A DNA stretch of 64,000 nt from Synechococcus sp. A18-25c (GTDB lineage Bacteria; Cyanobacteriota; Cyanobacteriia; PCC-6307; Cyanobiaceae): assembly GCF_014280035.1 (NCBI RefSeq), contig NZ_CP047957.1, forward strand, positions 558,001-622,000, written 5' to 3'. This document shows, in pieces, positions 8,692-18,281 of the stretch. The notes under the pieces were generated by a model, which was not told the DNA's origin, did not search any database, and worked only from the letters and a program-made list of their open reading frames with translations. Every line of letters starts with the position of its first letter. The first letter of the stretch is position 1. The translations under genes and the position numbers were made by a program.

Positions 8692-9872
8692 TGATGGCCA
8701 ACAGTGTGCTCGCACCAGTCCAAGAACGCGGTCGTGCGGCCCTCGAACGGTTGGGCCTGCCAACCCGTCGGCAGGAGCCCTGGCGACTGACCGACCTGAA
8801 GCGGCTTGAGTGCATGGCGGCGTTGCCGCTCAGTGCAGATGCCAGTGATGGATCATTGCCGTTCAGTGCTGATGGCGTGTTGCGTCTCGTTCTGAATGGT
8901 CAGGCCAACCCTCTTGAGGGTTTGACCTTGCCGCCCGGCATCAGCGTCCTCTCCGAAGCAGAGCTCAAACAGGCTCTCGGGCATACGCTCGACCGCTGTG
9001 GCTGCGCCGAGGCTTGGCCTGTGGAGTTCAACCACGCCAGAAGCCGTCAGGTGCTGGCTCTGCGCATTCGTGGTTCGGTTCCACCGCTTGAAGTCGTGCT
9101 GACCGGTGGCGATGGACTCACAGCGACGCGCGTGCTCCTTTTGCTTGAAGAGAAAGCCTCGCTCGATCTGTTGGAGGTGGTGCTCGCAGATGGGACCAAC
9201 GCTCACAGCCACGTGATCGAAGTCCATCTGGGTCAGGAATCCCAATTGCGACACGGCTTCCTCGCGATGTCTAGCGGAGCCGCCTCTCTGTTGACTCATT
9301 GCGCTGTGGAGCAAGAGCCCCGCAGCCGCTATGCCTTCACGTCGGTGGTGCAGGGCTGGTCGCTCGGCCGGTTGGAACCGCGCGTCGTTCAGGTGGATGG
9401 ACAGGCCACCACCACCATCAAAGGGTTGGCAGTCACAAGCGCAGAGCAGCAGCTCGCCACCCACACATCGGTGAGTTTCAACGGCCCTGAAGGCGAGCTG
9501 GATCAACTGCAGAAATGTCTGGCGGCCGATCGTTCGCACACCATTTTCAACGGTGCCATCAACGTTCCTCGCGAAGCGCAGCGCACCAATGCCGCTCAGC
9601 TCAGCCGCAATCTTCTTCTCTCCGATCGCGCCAGAGTCGACACCAAGCCTGAACTAGAAATCGTTGCTGACGATGTGCGCTGCGCTCATGGCGCGACGGT
9701 CTCGCAACTTCAAGAAGACGAGCTCTTCTATCTCCAGAGTCGAGGCATCGGTGCTGCTGACGCCGCAGCATTGCTTTTGCGTGGAGCCTGCCAGGAGATC
9801 ATCGGGCAGCTGCCGGAAGCGGCCCAGGTCTGGAGCCCGCTGGAGCGGGTCATGGAAGGACTGAGCTCATGA
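8691..9872 (+). CDS. sufD: Fe-S cluster assembly protein SufD
   Basis: 393 aa. N-terminal part contains LGLPTRRQEPWRLTDLKRL as in SufD; the C-terminal half is a beta-helix with VPREAQRTNAAQLSRNLLLS and [20 protein letters not shown], shared with SufB. Two adjacent ATGs (8691, 8694) are possible starts. It overlaps sufC by 1 nt and sufS by 4 nt (ATGA), so translation is coupled. Confidence 0.95.
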   Translation: MMANSVLAPVQERGRAALERLGLPTRRQEPWRLTDLKRLECMAALPLSADASDGSLPFSADGVLRLVLNGQANPLEGLTLPPGISVLSEAELKQALGHTLDRCGCAEAWPVEFNHARSRQVLALRIRGSVPPLEVVLTGGDGLTATRVLLLLEEKASLDLLEVVLADGTNAHSHVIEVHLGQESQLRHGFLAMSSGAASLLTHCAVEQEPRSRYAFTSVVQGWSLGRLEPRVVQVDGQATTTIKGLAVTSAEQQLATHTSVSFNGPEGELDQLQKCLAADRSHTIFNGAINVPREAQRTNAAQLSRNLLLSDRARVDTKPELEIVADDVRCAHGATVSQLQEDELFYLQSRGIGAADAAALLLRGACQEIIGQLPEAAQVWSPLERVMEGLSS

Positions 9873-11149
9873 CGCTGATGCAGTCAGCTCAGTCGCAGGC
9901 GGATCTCGGCGTCTTGCTGGCCCGGACCCGTGCCGATTTCCCGATCTTGGATCAGCAGGCTTCCGATGGCAGGCCGCTGGTTTATTTGGACCACGCTGCC
10001 ACCAGCCAGAAGCCGCGTCAGGTGCTTGAGGCTCTGCAGCGTTACTACAGCGCCGACAACGCCAACGTGCACCGTGGTGCCCACCAGCTCAGTGCCAGGG
10101 CAACCGAATCGTTCGAGGCAGCCCGCGCGACAACCGCTGATTTCGTTGGTGCAGCCAGCGCCACTGAAATCGTGTTTACCCGCAATGCCACTGAGGCAAT
10201 CAACCTTGTGGCGCGCACCTGGGGTGATGCCAATTTGCGCGAAGGCGATGAGGTGCTGCTCACGCTGATGGAGCACCACAGCAACCTAGTGCCTTGGCAG
10301 CAGCTGTCTCAGCGCACCGGTTGCGTGCTTCGTCACGTCGGCGTCACTGAGACCGGTGAGCTGGATCTCGATGATTTCCAAGCCAAGCTGAGCCCGCGAA
10401 CCCGCCTGATGAGCCTTGTGCACATCAGCAATGCTCTGGGCTGTTGCAATCCGCTGGACGTGATCATTCCTGCGGCGCATGCCGTCGGCGCTTTGGTGCT
10501 CGTGGATGCCTGCCAGAGCCTGGCTCACAAGCCCATCAACGTGGCGTCTCTCGATGTTGATTTCCTTGTGGGCTCGTCCCACAAGCTCTGCGGACCTACG
10601 GGGATGGGCTTCCTGTGGGCACGGCAATCGCTTCTTGAAGAGATGCCGCCGTTCCTCGGCGGCGGCGAGATGATTCAGGATGTGTTCCTCGATCACAGCA
10701 CCTGGGCGTCGCTCCCTCACAAGTTCGAGGCGGGAACACCAGCTATCGGTGAAGCTGTGGGTATGGGTGCCGCCATCCGTTATCTGCAGTCCATCGGGCT
10801 AGACACCATTCAGGCCTGGGAAGCCCAGCTCACGGGGCATTTGTTTGAACGCTTGCGGGGTATCGACGGACTGCGCATTCTTGGGCCGACTCCTGATCAG
10901 CAGTCCGGTCGCGGCGCCTTAGCCACCTTCCTGGTTGAGGACGTGCATGCCAATGACATCGCCGCCATGCTCGATCTGGCGGGCATTTGCATCCGCAGTG
11001 GTCATCACTGCTGCCAGCCTTTGCATCGCCATTACAACGTGACCGGTTCTGCGCGAGCGAGCCTCAGTTTCACCAGCACGGTGGATGAGATTGATCGCTT
11101 TGCGGACGAACTTCAGAGCGTGATCGCGTTTTTCCGCGAACACGCCTGA
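9869..11149 (+). CDS. sufS: Cysteine desulfurase SufS
   Basis: 426 aa class V aminotransferase-fold enzyme that extracts sulfur from L-cysteine. Lys239 in GSSHKLCGPTG is the predicted PLP Schiff-base residue, and Cys381 in SGHHCCQPL the predicted persulfide carrier. HHSNLVPWQ and ATEAINLVA are also SufS-like. Last gene of the operon; no SufE or SufU partner lies in the window. Confidence 0.96.
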   Translation: MTLMQSAQSQADLGVLLARTRADFPILDQQASDGRPLVYLDHAATSQKPRQVLEALQRYYSADNANVHRGAHQLSARATESFEAARATTADFVGAASATEIVFTRNATEAINLVARTWGDANLREGDEVLLTLMEHHSNLVPWQQLSQRTGCVLRHVGVTETGELDLDDFQAKLSPRTRLMSLVHISNALGCCNPLDVIIPAAHAVGALVLVDACQSLAHKPINVASLDVDFLVGSSHKLCGPTGMGFLWARQSLLEEMPPFLGGGEMIQDVFLDHSTWASLPHKFEAGTPAIGEAVGMGAAIRYLQSIGLDTIQAWEAQLTGHLFERLRGIDGLRILGPTPDQQSGRGALATFLVEDVHANDIAAMLDLAGICIRSGHHCCQPLHRHYNVTGSARASLSFTSTVDEIDRFADELQSVIAFFREHA

Positions 11150-11161
11150 AGCATCCGCTCA

Positions 11162-12595
11162 TCACGCTGGTGCGTCGCTGTTGGTGCGACGGCGCCCAAG
11201 GCTCAGACCCAACAGCAGGGAGGTCAACGTCAGCACCAACGCTGCAGCGCTGAAGCGAGGCAGTCCCCAGCTGATAATCAGTAGAGGTGAGAGTGCGGTC
11301 ACCAAGCCCCCACCCAGAAAGGGTTCAAACAGCAGTTGCTTGAAGGAAAAGGCTTCCATGGCTCTGCTGCGTCCCCATGGATCGGCCATGCGCAGCAGCA
11401 GCAGTCCTGTGGCGGTCACGCCCGTTGCCTGACCGAAATCGGCGATGCCTCGTTCGAACCAGTGATCGCGGAAGATGCGCGGCGCTAGCCAGAGGAAAGC
11501 GCAGACGTTCCAGCTCAATCCCGCGATGGCCAGGGCCAGGAAGGGGATCCAGTTGTCTTCGAGCAACGGCAGGTTCAGGCTCGCCATCGCTGCCGTGATC
11601 AGCAGATCCATGGCGAGAGATCCCACACTGGCCTGAGCCACAGCGGACACCAGCTGTGTCTGCTGGGCGCGTTGCAGGATCATCTGCACGATCAGGCCTC
11701 CCACCATGGTCAGAGGGAATACGGGAATGGCCTGGAGCAGCTTGGCGGTTTCGGGTCCACCGAACACTCCCCCCAATCCGGTGAGACTGGCTTTGAGAAG
11801 GATGCCCAGACCCACCGCACCTCCGGCGAGCGCCACATTCACGGTCAACGAGTCGATGGTCATCGACCGGGCTGATTCCGGCTGGATCGTGCCTGCTGCA
11901 CGTTCCAGACTCAGACGCTCATCGGCGGAGATGGGGTCCTGGTCTGTGCTCTTCAAGCCCTTGCGAGTGCGCCCGGTGGCGGTGGTGCCGTCTGGATCTC
12001 CGCTCACCAGCCAGTTGCGTCCGCGCCCGATCACCACGAGGGCGCTCCCCAGCAAAACGGCCGTGAGCACGCCCACTGTTGCCATGGCCAGACCCAGCGT
12101 TTCACCAGCCGGAAGCCCGAGTTCGCTGAATGTCGCTCCCATCCCTGCCGCCGTGCCATGGCCACCTTCGAAGCCCACTTCGATCAGTGCCGCCAACAAG
12201 GGGCTCGATCCGAGCAAAGGCTGGAGCACCAGCAGAACCAATAGGCCTCCCACCAGGTACTGGCCGAAGCCGAGCACCATGCCGAAGGCGGTCTGCCCTG
12301 CCGCCCGATTCCAGATCACTCGAGGGCTCGGCAAGGTCTGGCCGAGGAACAGCGTTGCGAAGACCAGTGCAATCAACACTCCAGGGGTTTGACCCCAGAT
12401 CCGGTAAACCCGCTCGGGAAAGATGGACCAGGGACCGAAAGGACCGATCAACAGTCCGAGCAGTCCTGCCACGAGGGCTTCCGGAATGCCCAGAACCCTC
12501 AGCCAGCGCAGCCTTTGCCGTAAGGCCATCCCCAGGAGCAGCAGCAGACTGAGCCCGGAGAAGGCCACGAGAACATCAAACAGCTTGAGTTCCAA
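11162..12595 (-). CDS. Sodium/glutamate symporter-like (GltS/ESS family) carrier
   Basis: About 477 aa from a TTG at 12595 (LELKLFDVLVAF); the frame stays open to 12706 but that extension is Arg/Pro-rich and crosses the divergent promoter region. About 11-12 hydrophobic helices with GltS features: IPEALVAGLLGLLIGPFG, EVGFEGGHGTAAGMGATF and GVTATGLLLLRMADP. The symmetric halves are separated by a charged cytoplasmic loop (around residues 205-260). Probable Na+-coupled organic anion uptake; specificity for glutamate is inferred. Convergent with sufS, divergent from mtnA. Confidence 0.75.
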   Translation of the reverse strand: MELKLFDVLVAFSGLSLLLLLGMALRQRLRWLRVLGIPEALVAGLLGLLIGPFGPWSIFPERVYRIWGQTPGVLIALVFATLFLGQTLPSPRVIWNRAAGQTAFGMVLGFGQYLVGGLLVLLVLQPLLGSSPLLAALIEVGFEGGHGTAAGMGATFSELGLPAGETLGLAMATVGVLTAVLLGSALVVIGRGRNWLVSGDPDGTTATGRTRKGLKSTDQDPISADERLSLERAAGTIQPESARSMTIDSLTVNVALAGGAVGLGILLKASLTGLGGVFGGPETAKLLQAIPVFPLTMVGGLIVQMILQRAQQTQLVSAVAQASVGSLAMDLLITAAMASLNLPLLEDNWIPFLALAIAGLSWNVCAFLWLAPRIFRDHWFERGIADFGQATGVTATGLLLLRMADPWGRSRAMEAFSFKQLLFEPFLGGGLVTALSPLLIISWGLPRFSAAALVLTLTSLLLGLSLGRRRTNSDAPA

Positions 12596-12698
12596 GCCCG
12601 CATTGCAAGTGTGGGCAGGTTGCCATCTCCCGTGGTGCGCTGGTCGTGGCGGGAAGCGGGGAGGCAAATTGATCAAGGTTCTCCGTTCACCCCCGCGC

Positions 12699-13811
12699 AT
12701 GAACATTGACGGTCAGGCCTGGCGCACTATCGGCCTGGAACCGGATGGTCGATCGGTTTGGGTGATTGATCAGACGCAGCTTCCTCATCACTTCTGCACC
12801 CGCACCCTTACCAGTTGTGACCAGGCGGCCTCTGCGATCAGCACGATGGTGGTTCGCGGGGCTCCGTTGATCGGCGTGACGGGTGCCTATGGCCTGATGC
12901 TTGCGCTACAGGTCGATCCCAGCGATGCGGCTTTGGTGGCGGCCTTCGATCAGCTCAATGCCACCCGTCCGACGGCAATCAATCTTCGCTGGGCCCTGGA
13001 GCGGGTGCGTGACCGTGTGATCTCGTTGCCCCTCAACGAACGTGCGGCAGCCGCTAGGGAGGAAGCCGGTTTGATTGCAGATGAGGATGTGGCCATGTGC
13101 TCGACCATCGGTGATCACGGTCTCGGGCTGTTCCAGCAGTTGGCGGCGGCTCGTCCCCCTTCCCGTCAGGATCAGCCGTTTCAGGTGCTGACCCACTGCA
13201 ATGCCGGCTGGCTTGCCACCGTGGACTGGGGGACAGCTTTGGCGCCGATCTACAAGGCCCATCGCGCTGGGCTGAAGGTGCACGTGTGGGTTGATGAGAC
13301 CCGCCCCCGCAACCAGGGCGCTTCCCTCACGGCCTACGAACTTGCCTGTGAAGGGGTGCCGCACACCGTGATCGTCGATAACGCGGGTGGTCATCTGATG
13401 CAGCACGGAGAGGTGGATGCAGTGATCGTGGGCACCGACCGCACCACCCGCCGTGGGGATGTGTGCAACAAGATCGGCACCTATCTGAAGGCGCTCGCAG
13501 CCCACGACAATCACGTGCCCTTCTATGTGGCGTTGCCGGCCTCCACTATTGACTGGACCCTGGATGACGGTGTCGCTGAGATCCCTATCGAAGCGCGGTC
13601 CGCCGCTGAGGTGACGGCGATTCAAGGTCGGGTGCTCACAGGGGGCGCTGCCGGTGAGCTGGCTCAGGTGCAGCTCACGCCGGATGGGAGTGATGGATTC
13701 AATCCAGCCTTTGATGTGACTCCAGCACGGCTGGTCACGGCCTTGATCACCGATCGCGGTGTTGCCGAAGCCAGCGAGCCGGGGCTTCAGGGGTTGTACG
13801 GCTGTGGCTGA
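12699..13811 (+). CDS. mtnA: S-methyl-5-thioribose-1-phosphate isomerase MtnA
   Basis: 370 aa from the ATG at 12699 (MNIDGQAWRTIGLEPDG); the frame is open upstream to 12423 but overlaps the opposite-strand transporter. Catalytic Cys167 in LTHCNAGWLAT and Asp247 in VIVGTDRTTRRGD are present, separating it from eIF2B-like relatives. It isomerises methylthioribose-1-P (or 5-deoxyribose-1-P) to the ribulose form. The next gene, an aldolase, overlaps by 8 nt, so the product is probably passed to it. Confidence 0.93.
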   Translation: MNIDGQAWRTIGLEPDGRSVWVIDQTQLPHHFCTRTLTSCDQAASAISTMVVRGAPLIGVTGAYGLMLALQVDPSDAALVAAFDQLNATRPTAINLRWALERVRDRVISLPLNERAAAAREEAGLIADEDVAMCSTIGDHGLGLFQQLAAARPPSRQDQPFQVLTHCNAGWLATVDWGTALAPIYKAHRAGLKVHVWVDETRPRNQGASLTAYELACEGVPHTVIVDNAGGHLMQHGEVDAVIVGTDRTTRRGDVCNKIGTYLKALAAHDNHVPFYVALPASTIDWTLDDGVAEIPIEARSAAEVTAIQGRVLTGGAAGELAQVQLTPDGSDGFNPAFDVTPARLVTALITDRGVAEASEPGLQGLYGCG

Positions 13812-14478
13812 TCCACAGCACCAGCTGCTGCTGCGTCAGCAGCTGGTGAGCGTCGGTCGTCGCATGAACGACATCGGTCTCAATCAGGGAACTTCTGGAA
13901 ATCTCTCCGTACGCATCGAGGGCGGGATGTTGGTCACCCCGAGCTCGCTTCCCTATGAGCAGATGCAGGCCAATGATCTGGTGGCCCTTGATCTGAAGGG
14001 GCAACCGCTGCAGTCAGGCCAGCGACGACCGTCATCCGAATGGCGACTGCATGCGGATGTGCTCGCTTCACGCCCCGAAGCGATGGCCGTGCTTCATTGC
14101 CATCCCATCCATGCCACCGCTCTGGCATGTCATGACCGCGGCATTCCCGCCTTTCACTACATGGTGGCTGTGGCCGGAGGGGACGACATCCGCTGTGCTC
14201 CTTACGCCACCTTCGGCACCGCTGAGCTGTCGAACCACGTGGTGACAGCTCTGGTGCAGCGCCATGCCTGTCTGCTGGCCCGGCATGGACTGGTGACCTT
14301 GGGCGCTGATTTGGAGGCGGCTCTGCGGTTGGCGGTGGAGGTGGAGACTTTGGCGCGAATGTATTTGCAGGCTCTCCAGCTGGGCGCTCCTCCGCTGCTG
14401 ACAGCAGCGCAGATGCAGCAGGTTCATGCCCAATTCAAGGGCCTGCACTACGGACAACAGGATCAGAGTCCGAGGTGA
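13804..14478 (+). CDS. Class II aldolase/adducin family protein paired with mtnA
   Basis: 224 aa from a GTG at 13804 inside the end of mtnA. Zinc and catalytic residues of class II aldolases are in place: Glu79 (SSEWRLH), His98/His100 (HCHPIH) and His161 (ARHGLVTLG), plus the NQGTSGNLS phosphate loop at 27-35. Next to mtnA it could be the dehydratase MtnB or a 5-(methylthio)ribulose-1-P/5-deoxyribulose-1-P aldolase yielding dihydroxyacetone phosphate. No mtnC, mtnD or mtnK is nearby, which favours the aldolase. Its 3' end overlaps the convergent peptidase by 16 nt. Confidence 0.8.
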   Translation: MADPQHQLLLRQQLVSVGRRMNDIGLNQGTSGNLSVRIEGGMLVTPSSLPYEQMQANDLVALDLKGQPLQSGQRRPSSEWRLHADVLASRPEAMAVLHCHPIHATALACHDRGIPAFHYMVAVAGGDDIRCAPYATFGTAELSNHVVTALVQRHACLLARHGLVTLGADLEAALRLAVEVETLARMYLQALQLGAPPLLTAAQMQQVHAQFKGLHYGQQDQSPR

Positions 14479-16391
14479 TGACGGAAGAACGTTTCCGTGG
14501 CTTCCAGAACTTGGACCTTCACCGCGCTGTCTCGGAAGCCGTGGCCTTCTTCGGCGAAGGTCTGCACGTCAACCGGGATGCCCTTGGCCCTAAGGGCGGC
14601 TGCCATCCGTTCGGTCTGCTCAGGAACGACGACCTTGTCTTGCAGGCCCTGGAAAAAGATCACGGGGCATCGAATCCGATCGGCATGCTGCAGTGGTGAG
14701 CGTTCCTCGTAATGCGACTGTTCCTGCGGCCATCGACCCACCAGGGTGTCGAGATACCGCGCTTCAAACCGGTGGGTTTCCTTGGCTAAGGCACTGAGGT
14801 CACTCACTGCGTAACGACAGGCTCCAACGCGGAAGACATCGGTGAAGCAGAGGCAGGCCAGGGTGGTGAAACCCCCGGCACTGCCTCCTTCAATGGCGAT
14901 CCGCTCCGGGTGTGCCTTGCCGGCTTGCACCAGTGTCGTTGCGGCGGCGGCACAGTCCTGCACATCCACCACCCCCCAACCGTTATTGAGACGTTCCCGG
15001 TAGGACCGTCCAAAACCGGTGGAGCCTCCGTAGTTGACATCCACCACCCCCCAACCGCGGCTGGTCCAGAACTGAATGCCCAGGTTGAGGCCGCGGCGGG
15101 CCATGGCGGTGGGTCCGCTGTGGCTCTTTACCAGCAAGGGCGCTTCTTGGTTTGCGCCTGCGTTGGGCGGGTAATACCAGGCATGGGTGCGCTGACCGTT
15201 GGCGCCTTCAAACCACAATGGTTCCGCGGTGCTGATGGCGTCAGGCTCCAACACCGCCTCGGTGGCAGGGGTGTGCCACCACGTGCCGCTGTGAAGGTCC
15301 AGCTCCAGGAGCCCCTGGCCGATGCTGTTGTTGCTGGCGATGGCCACGGCTCGTCCGGCATCGGCATCAAGATCCGCAAGGTCGTCGAAGGGCTGAGCCA
15401 CCGGGCTGGTGCCGCCATCACTGGACAGCCGTGTGAGCTGCCAACGCCCCTCGGTGCAAATCGCAGCCAGCAAGTGAGTGCCATCCCAGGCGGTGGTGCG
15501 CATGCCGAACACCCACTGGGGCATGGCGGTTTCCGCCTGCATCGGCCAGGGACGCGCCCAGTTCTGGTCGTTATCAGAGGCACTGGCACTGCCGTGGTTG
15601 GCTTGGCGTAAGAGGTTCCACCAACCGCTTGAATCCTCCGCAGCCACCAAGGTTCCGTCTGGCAGCCAGAGGGGTTGAAACACGGAGATGCGCTTCTTTG
15701 CGCTGGGGCGGCTGCCTGCCAGGGTGTGGTGGTTCCCAAGTTGGCCTTGGGTGTCGATCGAGGCGCAATGCAGCTCTGAGGCATCCCAGGGCATCGCCGG
15801 CTGCTGCCATTCCACCCAGGCCAGCTGTTGAGCATCCGCACTGATGGCTGGATAGCCGGCGAAATCAGCGGCGCTGTGCAGCACGAGCGGTTCTTGATCG
15901 CTCCGATTCAGAGCAGCGCTCACGAGGTGGTCGCGTCCATCCCGCTCCAGCACACCAAGCCACCGCTGTCGCTGCAGATCGATCACGCCGCCTCCCAGGG
16001 AACCCGTGCCTGGTGCAGTCAGGCGTGTGAGCGCTGATGCGGCTGTGAGGGCCGTTGGCTGCGGCGATAGCAATCCTTGCCAGCTCTGCTGCCAAAGGCA
16101 GCGGTCCTGGTCGTCAACCCAGATGAGGAGCAGTTCGTCCCCGTTCGCTGCTGCGGAAAGAGGCCCACCGCCGTATTCATGAATGCGGCAGCGCAGGTTG
16201 GTGGGTGCCGGTGTTAGTTCCTGCGGCGTGATGTCGGGCTGGCCCCAGGGCCTGATCAAGGCCGTGGTGCGCCCTTTCTCTTGAGGGCGCTGTTCCAGCC
16301 ACAGCACCCAGTTCCCCAGCAGTCGGGGCTCTTTGAACGCCGGAGACCGTCCAAGGGCAGTCCGGGCGGAGAGAGGCTGGGGACGGCTCAT
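14463..16391 (-). CDS. Prolyl oligopeptidase family (S9) serine peptidase
   Basis: 642 aa without an evident signal peptide. An N-terminal beta-propeller-like region (about 1-380) is followed by an alpha/beta-hydrolase domain with predicted triad Ser504 (GGSAGGFTTLA), Asp585 (GLQDKVVVP) and His617 (EEGHGFRD). The order and spacing match S9 acylaminoacyl-peptidase/dipeptidyl-peptidase relatives. Cytoplasmic peptide turnover is likely. Divergent from def, which starts 64 nt away. Confidence 0.88.
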   Translation of the reverse strand: MSRPQPLSARTALGRSPAFKEPRLLGNWVLWLEQRPQEKGRTTALIRPWGQPDITPQELTPAPTNLRCRIHEYGGGPLSAAANGDELLLIWVDDQDRCLWQQSWQGLLSPQPTALTAASALTRLTAPGTGSLGGGVIDLQRQRWLGVLERDGRDHLVSAALNRSDQEPLVLHSAADFAGYPAISADAQQLAWVEWQQPAMPWDASELHCASIDTQGQLGNHHTLAGSRPSAKKRISVFQPLWLPDGTLVAAEDSSGWWNLLRQANHGSASASDNDQNWARPWPMQAETAMPQWVFGMRTTAWDGTHLLAAICTEGRWQLTRLSSDGGTSPVAQPFDDLADLDADAGRAVAIASNNSIGQGLLELDLHSGTWWHTPATEAVLEPDAISTAEPLWFEGANGQRTHAWYYPPNAGANQEAPLLVKSHSGPTAMARRGLNLGIQFWTSRGWGVVDVNYGGSTGFGRSYRERLNNGWGVVDVQDCAAAATTLVQAGKAHPERIAIEGGSAGGFTTLACLCFTDVFRVGACRYAVSDLSALAKETHRFEARYLDTLVGRWPQEQSHYEERSPLQHADRIRCPVIFFQGLQDKVVVPEQTERMAAALRAKGIPVDVQTFAEEGHGFRDSAVKVQVLEATETFFRHHLGL

Positions 16392-16455
16392 GGGAACGTT
16401 TCGTGCTCAGAGGAGACTGCCTAAGATCAGCGCAGACAGGACGCAGGTTGAGACC

Positions 16456-17061
16456 TTGGCAAGGAGCTTCGCCCAGTTGGCACGATCTGCGGAAAAATCC
16501 GGCTCGACGGTGGCTGTCCCGAAGACACCTCTTGAAGTTCCCCCGCTTGAGATCCACACGCTTGGCGATGACGTCTTGCGTCTCGATGCCCGCCGGATCG
16601 GCAAGGTGGATGCGACTGTGCGCGATCTGGCCCGCGACATGTTGCGCAGCATGTACACCGCTCGTGGGATCGGCCTGGCGGCGCCTCAGGTGGGAGTCCA
16701 TAAGCAGTTGCTGGTGATCGACCTGGATCCGGAGAACGCCAGCACGCCACCGTTGGTGCTGATCAATCCTGAAATTGTTTCCGCCAGCGCCAGCCTTGAC
16801 ACCTACGAGGAGGGCTGTCTGAGCATTCCCGGGGTGTATCTCGATGTGGTGCGTCCCAGTGCTGTGCAGGTGAGCTACCGCGATGAGATGGGGCGTCCCC
16901 GCACCATGAAGGCCGATGGATTGATGGCCCGCTGCATCCAGCATGAGATGGACCATCTCACCGGCGTGCTGTTCGTGGACCGTGTCACGGATGTCGGGGG
17001 ACTCGACAAAGAATTAAAGGATCATGGCTTCCAGTCCTCTGACGTTCGCGCCCTCTCCTGA
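16456..17061 (+). CDS. def: Peptide deformylase
   Basis: 201 aa from a TTG at 16456 (LARSFAQLARSAEKSG), the start that matches the family in related cyanobacteria; the frame is open further upstream only over the opposite gene. All three active-site motifs are present: GIGLAAPQVG, EEGCLSIPG (metal-binding Cys) and QHEMDHLTG (two His ligands and the catalytic Glu). Removes the N-formyl group from nascent proteins. Followed after 4 nt by a small membrane protein gene. Confidence 0.95.
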   Translation: MARSFAQLARSAEKSGSTVAVPKTPLEVPPLEIHTLGDDVLRLDARRIGKVDATVRDLARDMLRSMYTARGIGLAAPQVGVHKQLLVIDLDPENASTPPLVLINPEIVSASASLDTYEEGCLSIPGVYLDVVRPSAVQVSYRDEMGRPRTMKADGLMARCIQHEMDHLTGVLFVDRVTDVGGLDKELKDHGFQSSDVRALS

Positions 17062-17065
17062 TCCC

Positions 17066-17263
17066 ATGCCGATGAAACCTCTTGCAGGGCTGTTTTTGGC
17101 CCTCGCCTGTGTGCTGGGCATCGCCGCCACCGGAAGCGTCTTTGAGCTCTCCTATGGAGACCCTGATCTGGGGGTCGCTACAACGCGCTGGATTTTGGGT
17201 CTGAGCCTTCCCGCCACCGTCGGGTCACTTCTGGTTGCGATTCGGCTGAACAAACCGGCCTGA
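17066..17263 (+). CDS. Small two-helix membrane protein, hypothetical
   Basis: 65 aa from the ATG at 17066 (a second ATG at 17072). Two hydrophobic helices, about residues 4-24 and 40-60, joined by an acidic loop (SYGDPDLG). It starts 4 nt after def and is probably co-transcribed. Function unknown. Confidence 0.65.
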   Translation: MPMKPLAGLFLALACVLGIAATGSVFELSYGDPDLGVATTRWILGLSLPATVGSLLVAIRLNKPA

Positions 17264-17319
17264 ACCCGCAGACGCAGCACCTCCTCACTTTTACGATCCC
17301 AACACATCCTTCTGCTCTG

Positions 17320-17976
17320 ATGGCCCGTCTTCGGATCGCCGCTGCCGCTCTCGCTGTCTTCGGCTCCACCCTCATCACGGAGCTGAACTCCTCGGTGCGT
17401 GCGCAGGGCTCCCTATTCACTTTCGCTGATGTAGACGAATCGAAATTCGTTCTTGTAGCAGCACCGATCGGCTCTGGGCCCAGATCTCAGCTCAACATCT
17501 ACGAACAGAGAACCAGTGCCCGTCCCTGTTACGAGGTCAAGGGAAGTGCTCCTGCCGTGGTCGATCCCCTGATGGCGACATTCGACTTCACCGGGATCTG
17601 CAACCGCTACATCGATGGCAATGGCTATTCCCTGCGCATCGGTGGAGACGACCTGGGCACGCGCTATCGACTCTCGGTGACCAAGACGGCTGATGACATT
17701 GAGTTGATTGCCGTTCCCACCAAGAATCCAGCCCAACCCACGCTGGTGGTGGCTAAAGCCGGTGGTCCTGGCAACGGTTTCATCCAGCTAGTGCTTGAAC
17801 CGGGCTGGAGTTTGAAGCGTCGTCAGTACGGCACCAAAACTTTGGGCCATCTCTACGTGTATCGCGATGCCATCCAGCCAGCCGCTGGCGTTGAGGAGCA
17901 ATCGGCTGATGCGGAGGCTGCTGATGCGGAGGCCGCAGACACCACCCAAGACGGTGGCGCTGAAATGACTCCCTGA
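17320..17976 (+). CDS. DUF3747 domain secreted protein
   Basis: 218 aa. A signal peptide (ARLRIAAAALAVFGSTLI, cleavage near VRAQG) is followed by the DUF3747 region: SLFTFADVDESKFVLVAAPI, a CYEV and GICNRYID cysteine pair, and the GWSLKRRQYG block. The last 25 residues are an acidic Ala/Glu/Asp repeat (EAADAEAADA). Periplasmic or exported; function unknown, conserved in cyanobacteria. Confidence 0.8.
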   Translation: MARLRIAAAALAVFGSTLITELNSSVRAQGSLFTFADVDESKFVLVAAPIGSGPRSQLNIYEQRTSARPCYEVKGSAPAVVDPLMATFDFTGICNRYIDGNGYSLRIGGDDLGTRYRLSVTKTADDIELIAVPTKNPAQPTLVVAKAGGPGNGFIQLVLEPGWSLKRRQYGTKTLGHLYVYRDAIQPAAGVEEQSADAEAADAEAADTTQDGGAEMTP

Positions 17977-18018
17977 GGCCGCTTGCTAAGTTGGAGAGCT
18001 TAAATCCCTGCTTGTTGA

Positions 18019-18189
18019 ATGACTCAGGTCACGGTCGGCGAAAACGAAGGCATCGAGTCGGCTTTGCGCCGGTTCAAGCGTCAGGTCTCGAAAGCAGGGA
18101 TCTTCGCTGACCTCAAGCGTCTGCGTCACCACGAGACCCCGATCGAGAAGTACAAGCGCAAGGCTCAACAGCGCCGTCGCCGTCGCTGA
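18019..18189 (+). CDS. rpsU: 30S ribosomal protein S21
   Basis: 56 aa, the usual S21 size. The sequence ([20 protein letters not shown], then [15 protein letters not shown] and the basic tail [13 protein letters not shown]) is diagnostic. S21 binds near the anti-Shine-Dalgarno region of 16S rRNA. A hairpin (AACAGGC/GCCTGTT, about 18206-18235) lies just after the stop but lacks a T-run. Confidence 0.95.
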   Translation: MTQVTVGENEGIESALRRFKRQVSKAGIFADLKRLRHHETPIEKYKRKAQQRRRRR

Positions 18190-18281
18190 TCCGCGCACCG
18201 AACAGGCTGAAAGTTCGGTATTTCGGCCTGTTGGCGTCGTCTCTTTCTGCGCCGAGACTGAGTGAAGAGACGAGGCTGATC

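Noticed and set aside
12423-13811. 462-codon open frame for mtnA
   Set aside because: The first 92 codons overlap the divergent transporter and its promoter; MtnA starts at 12699.
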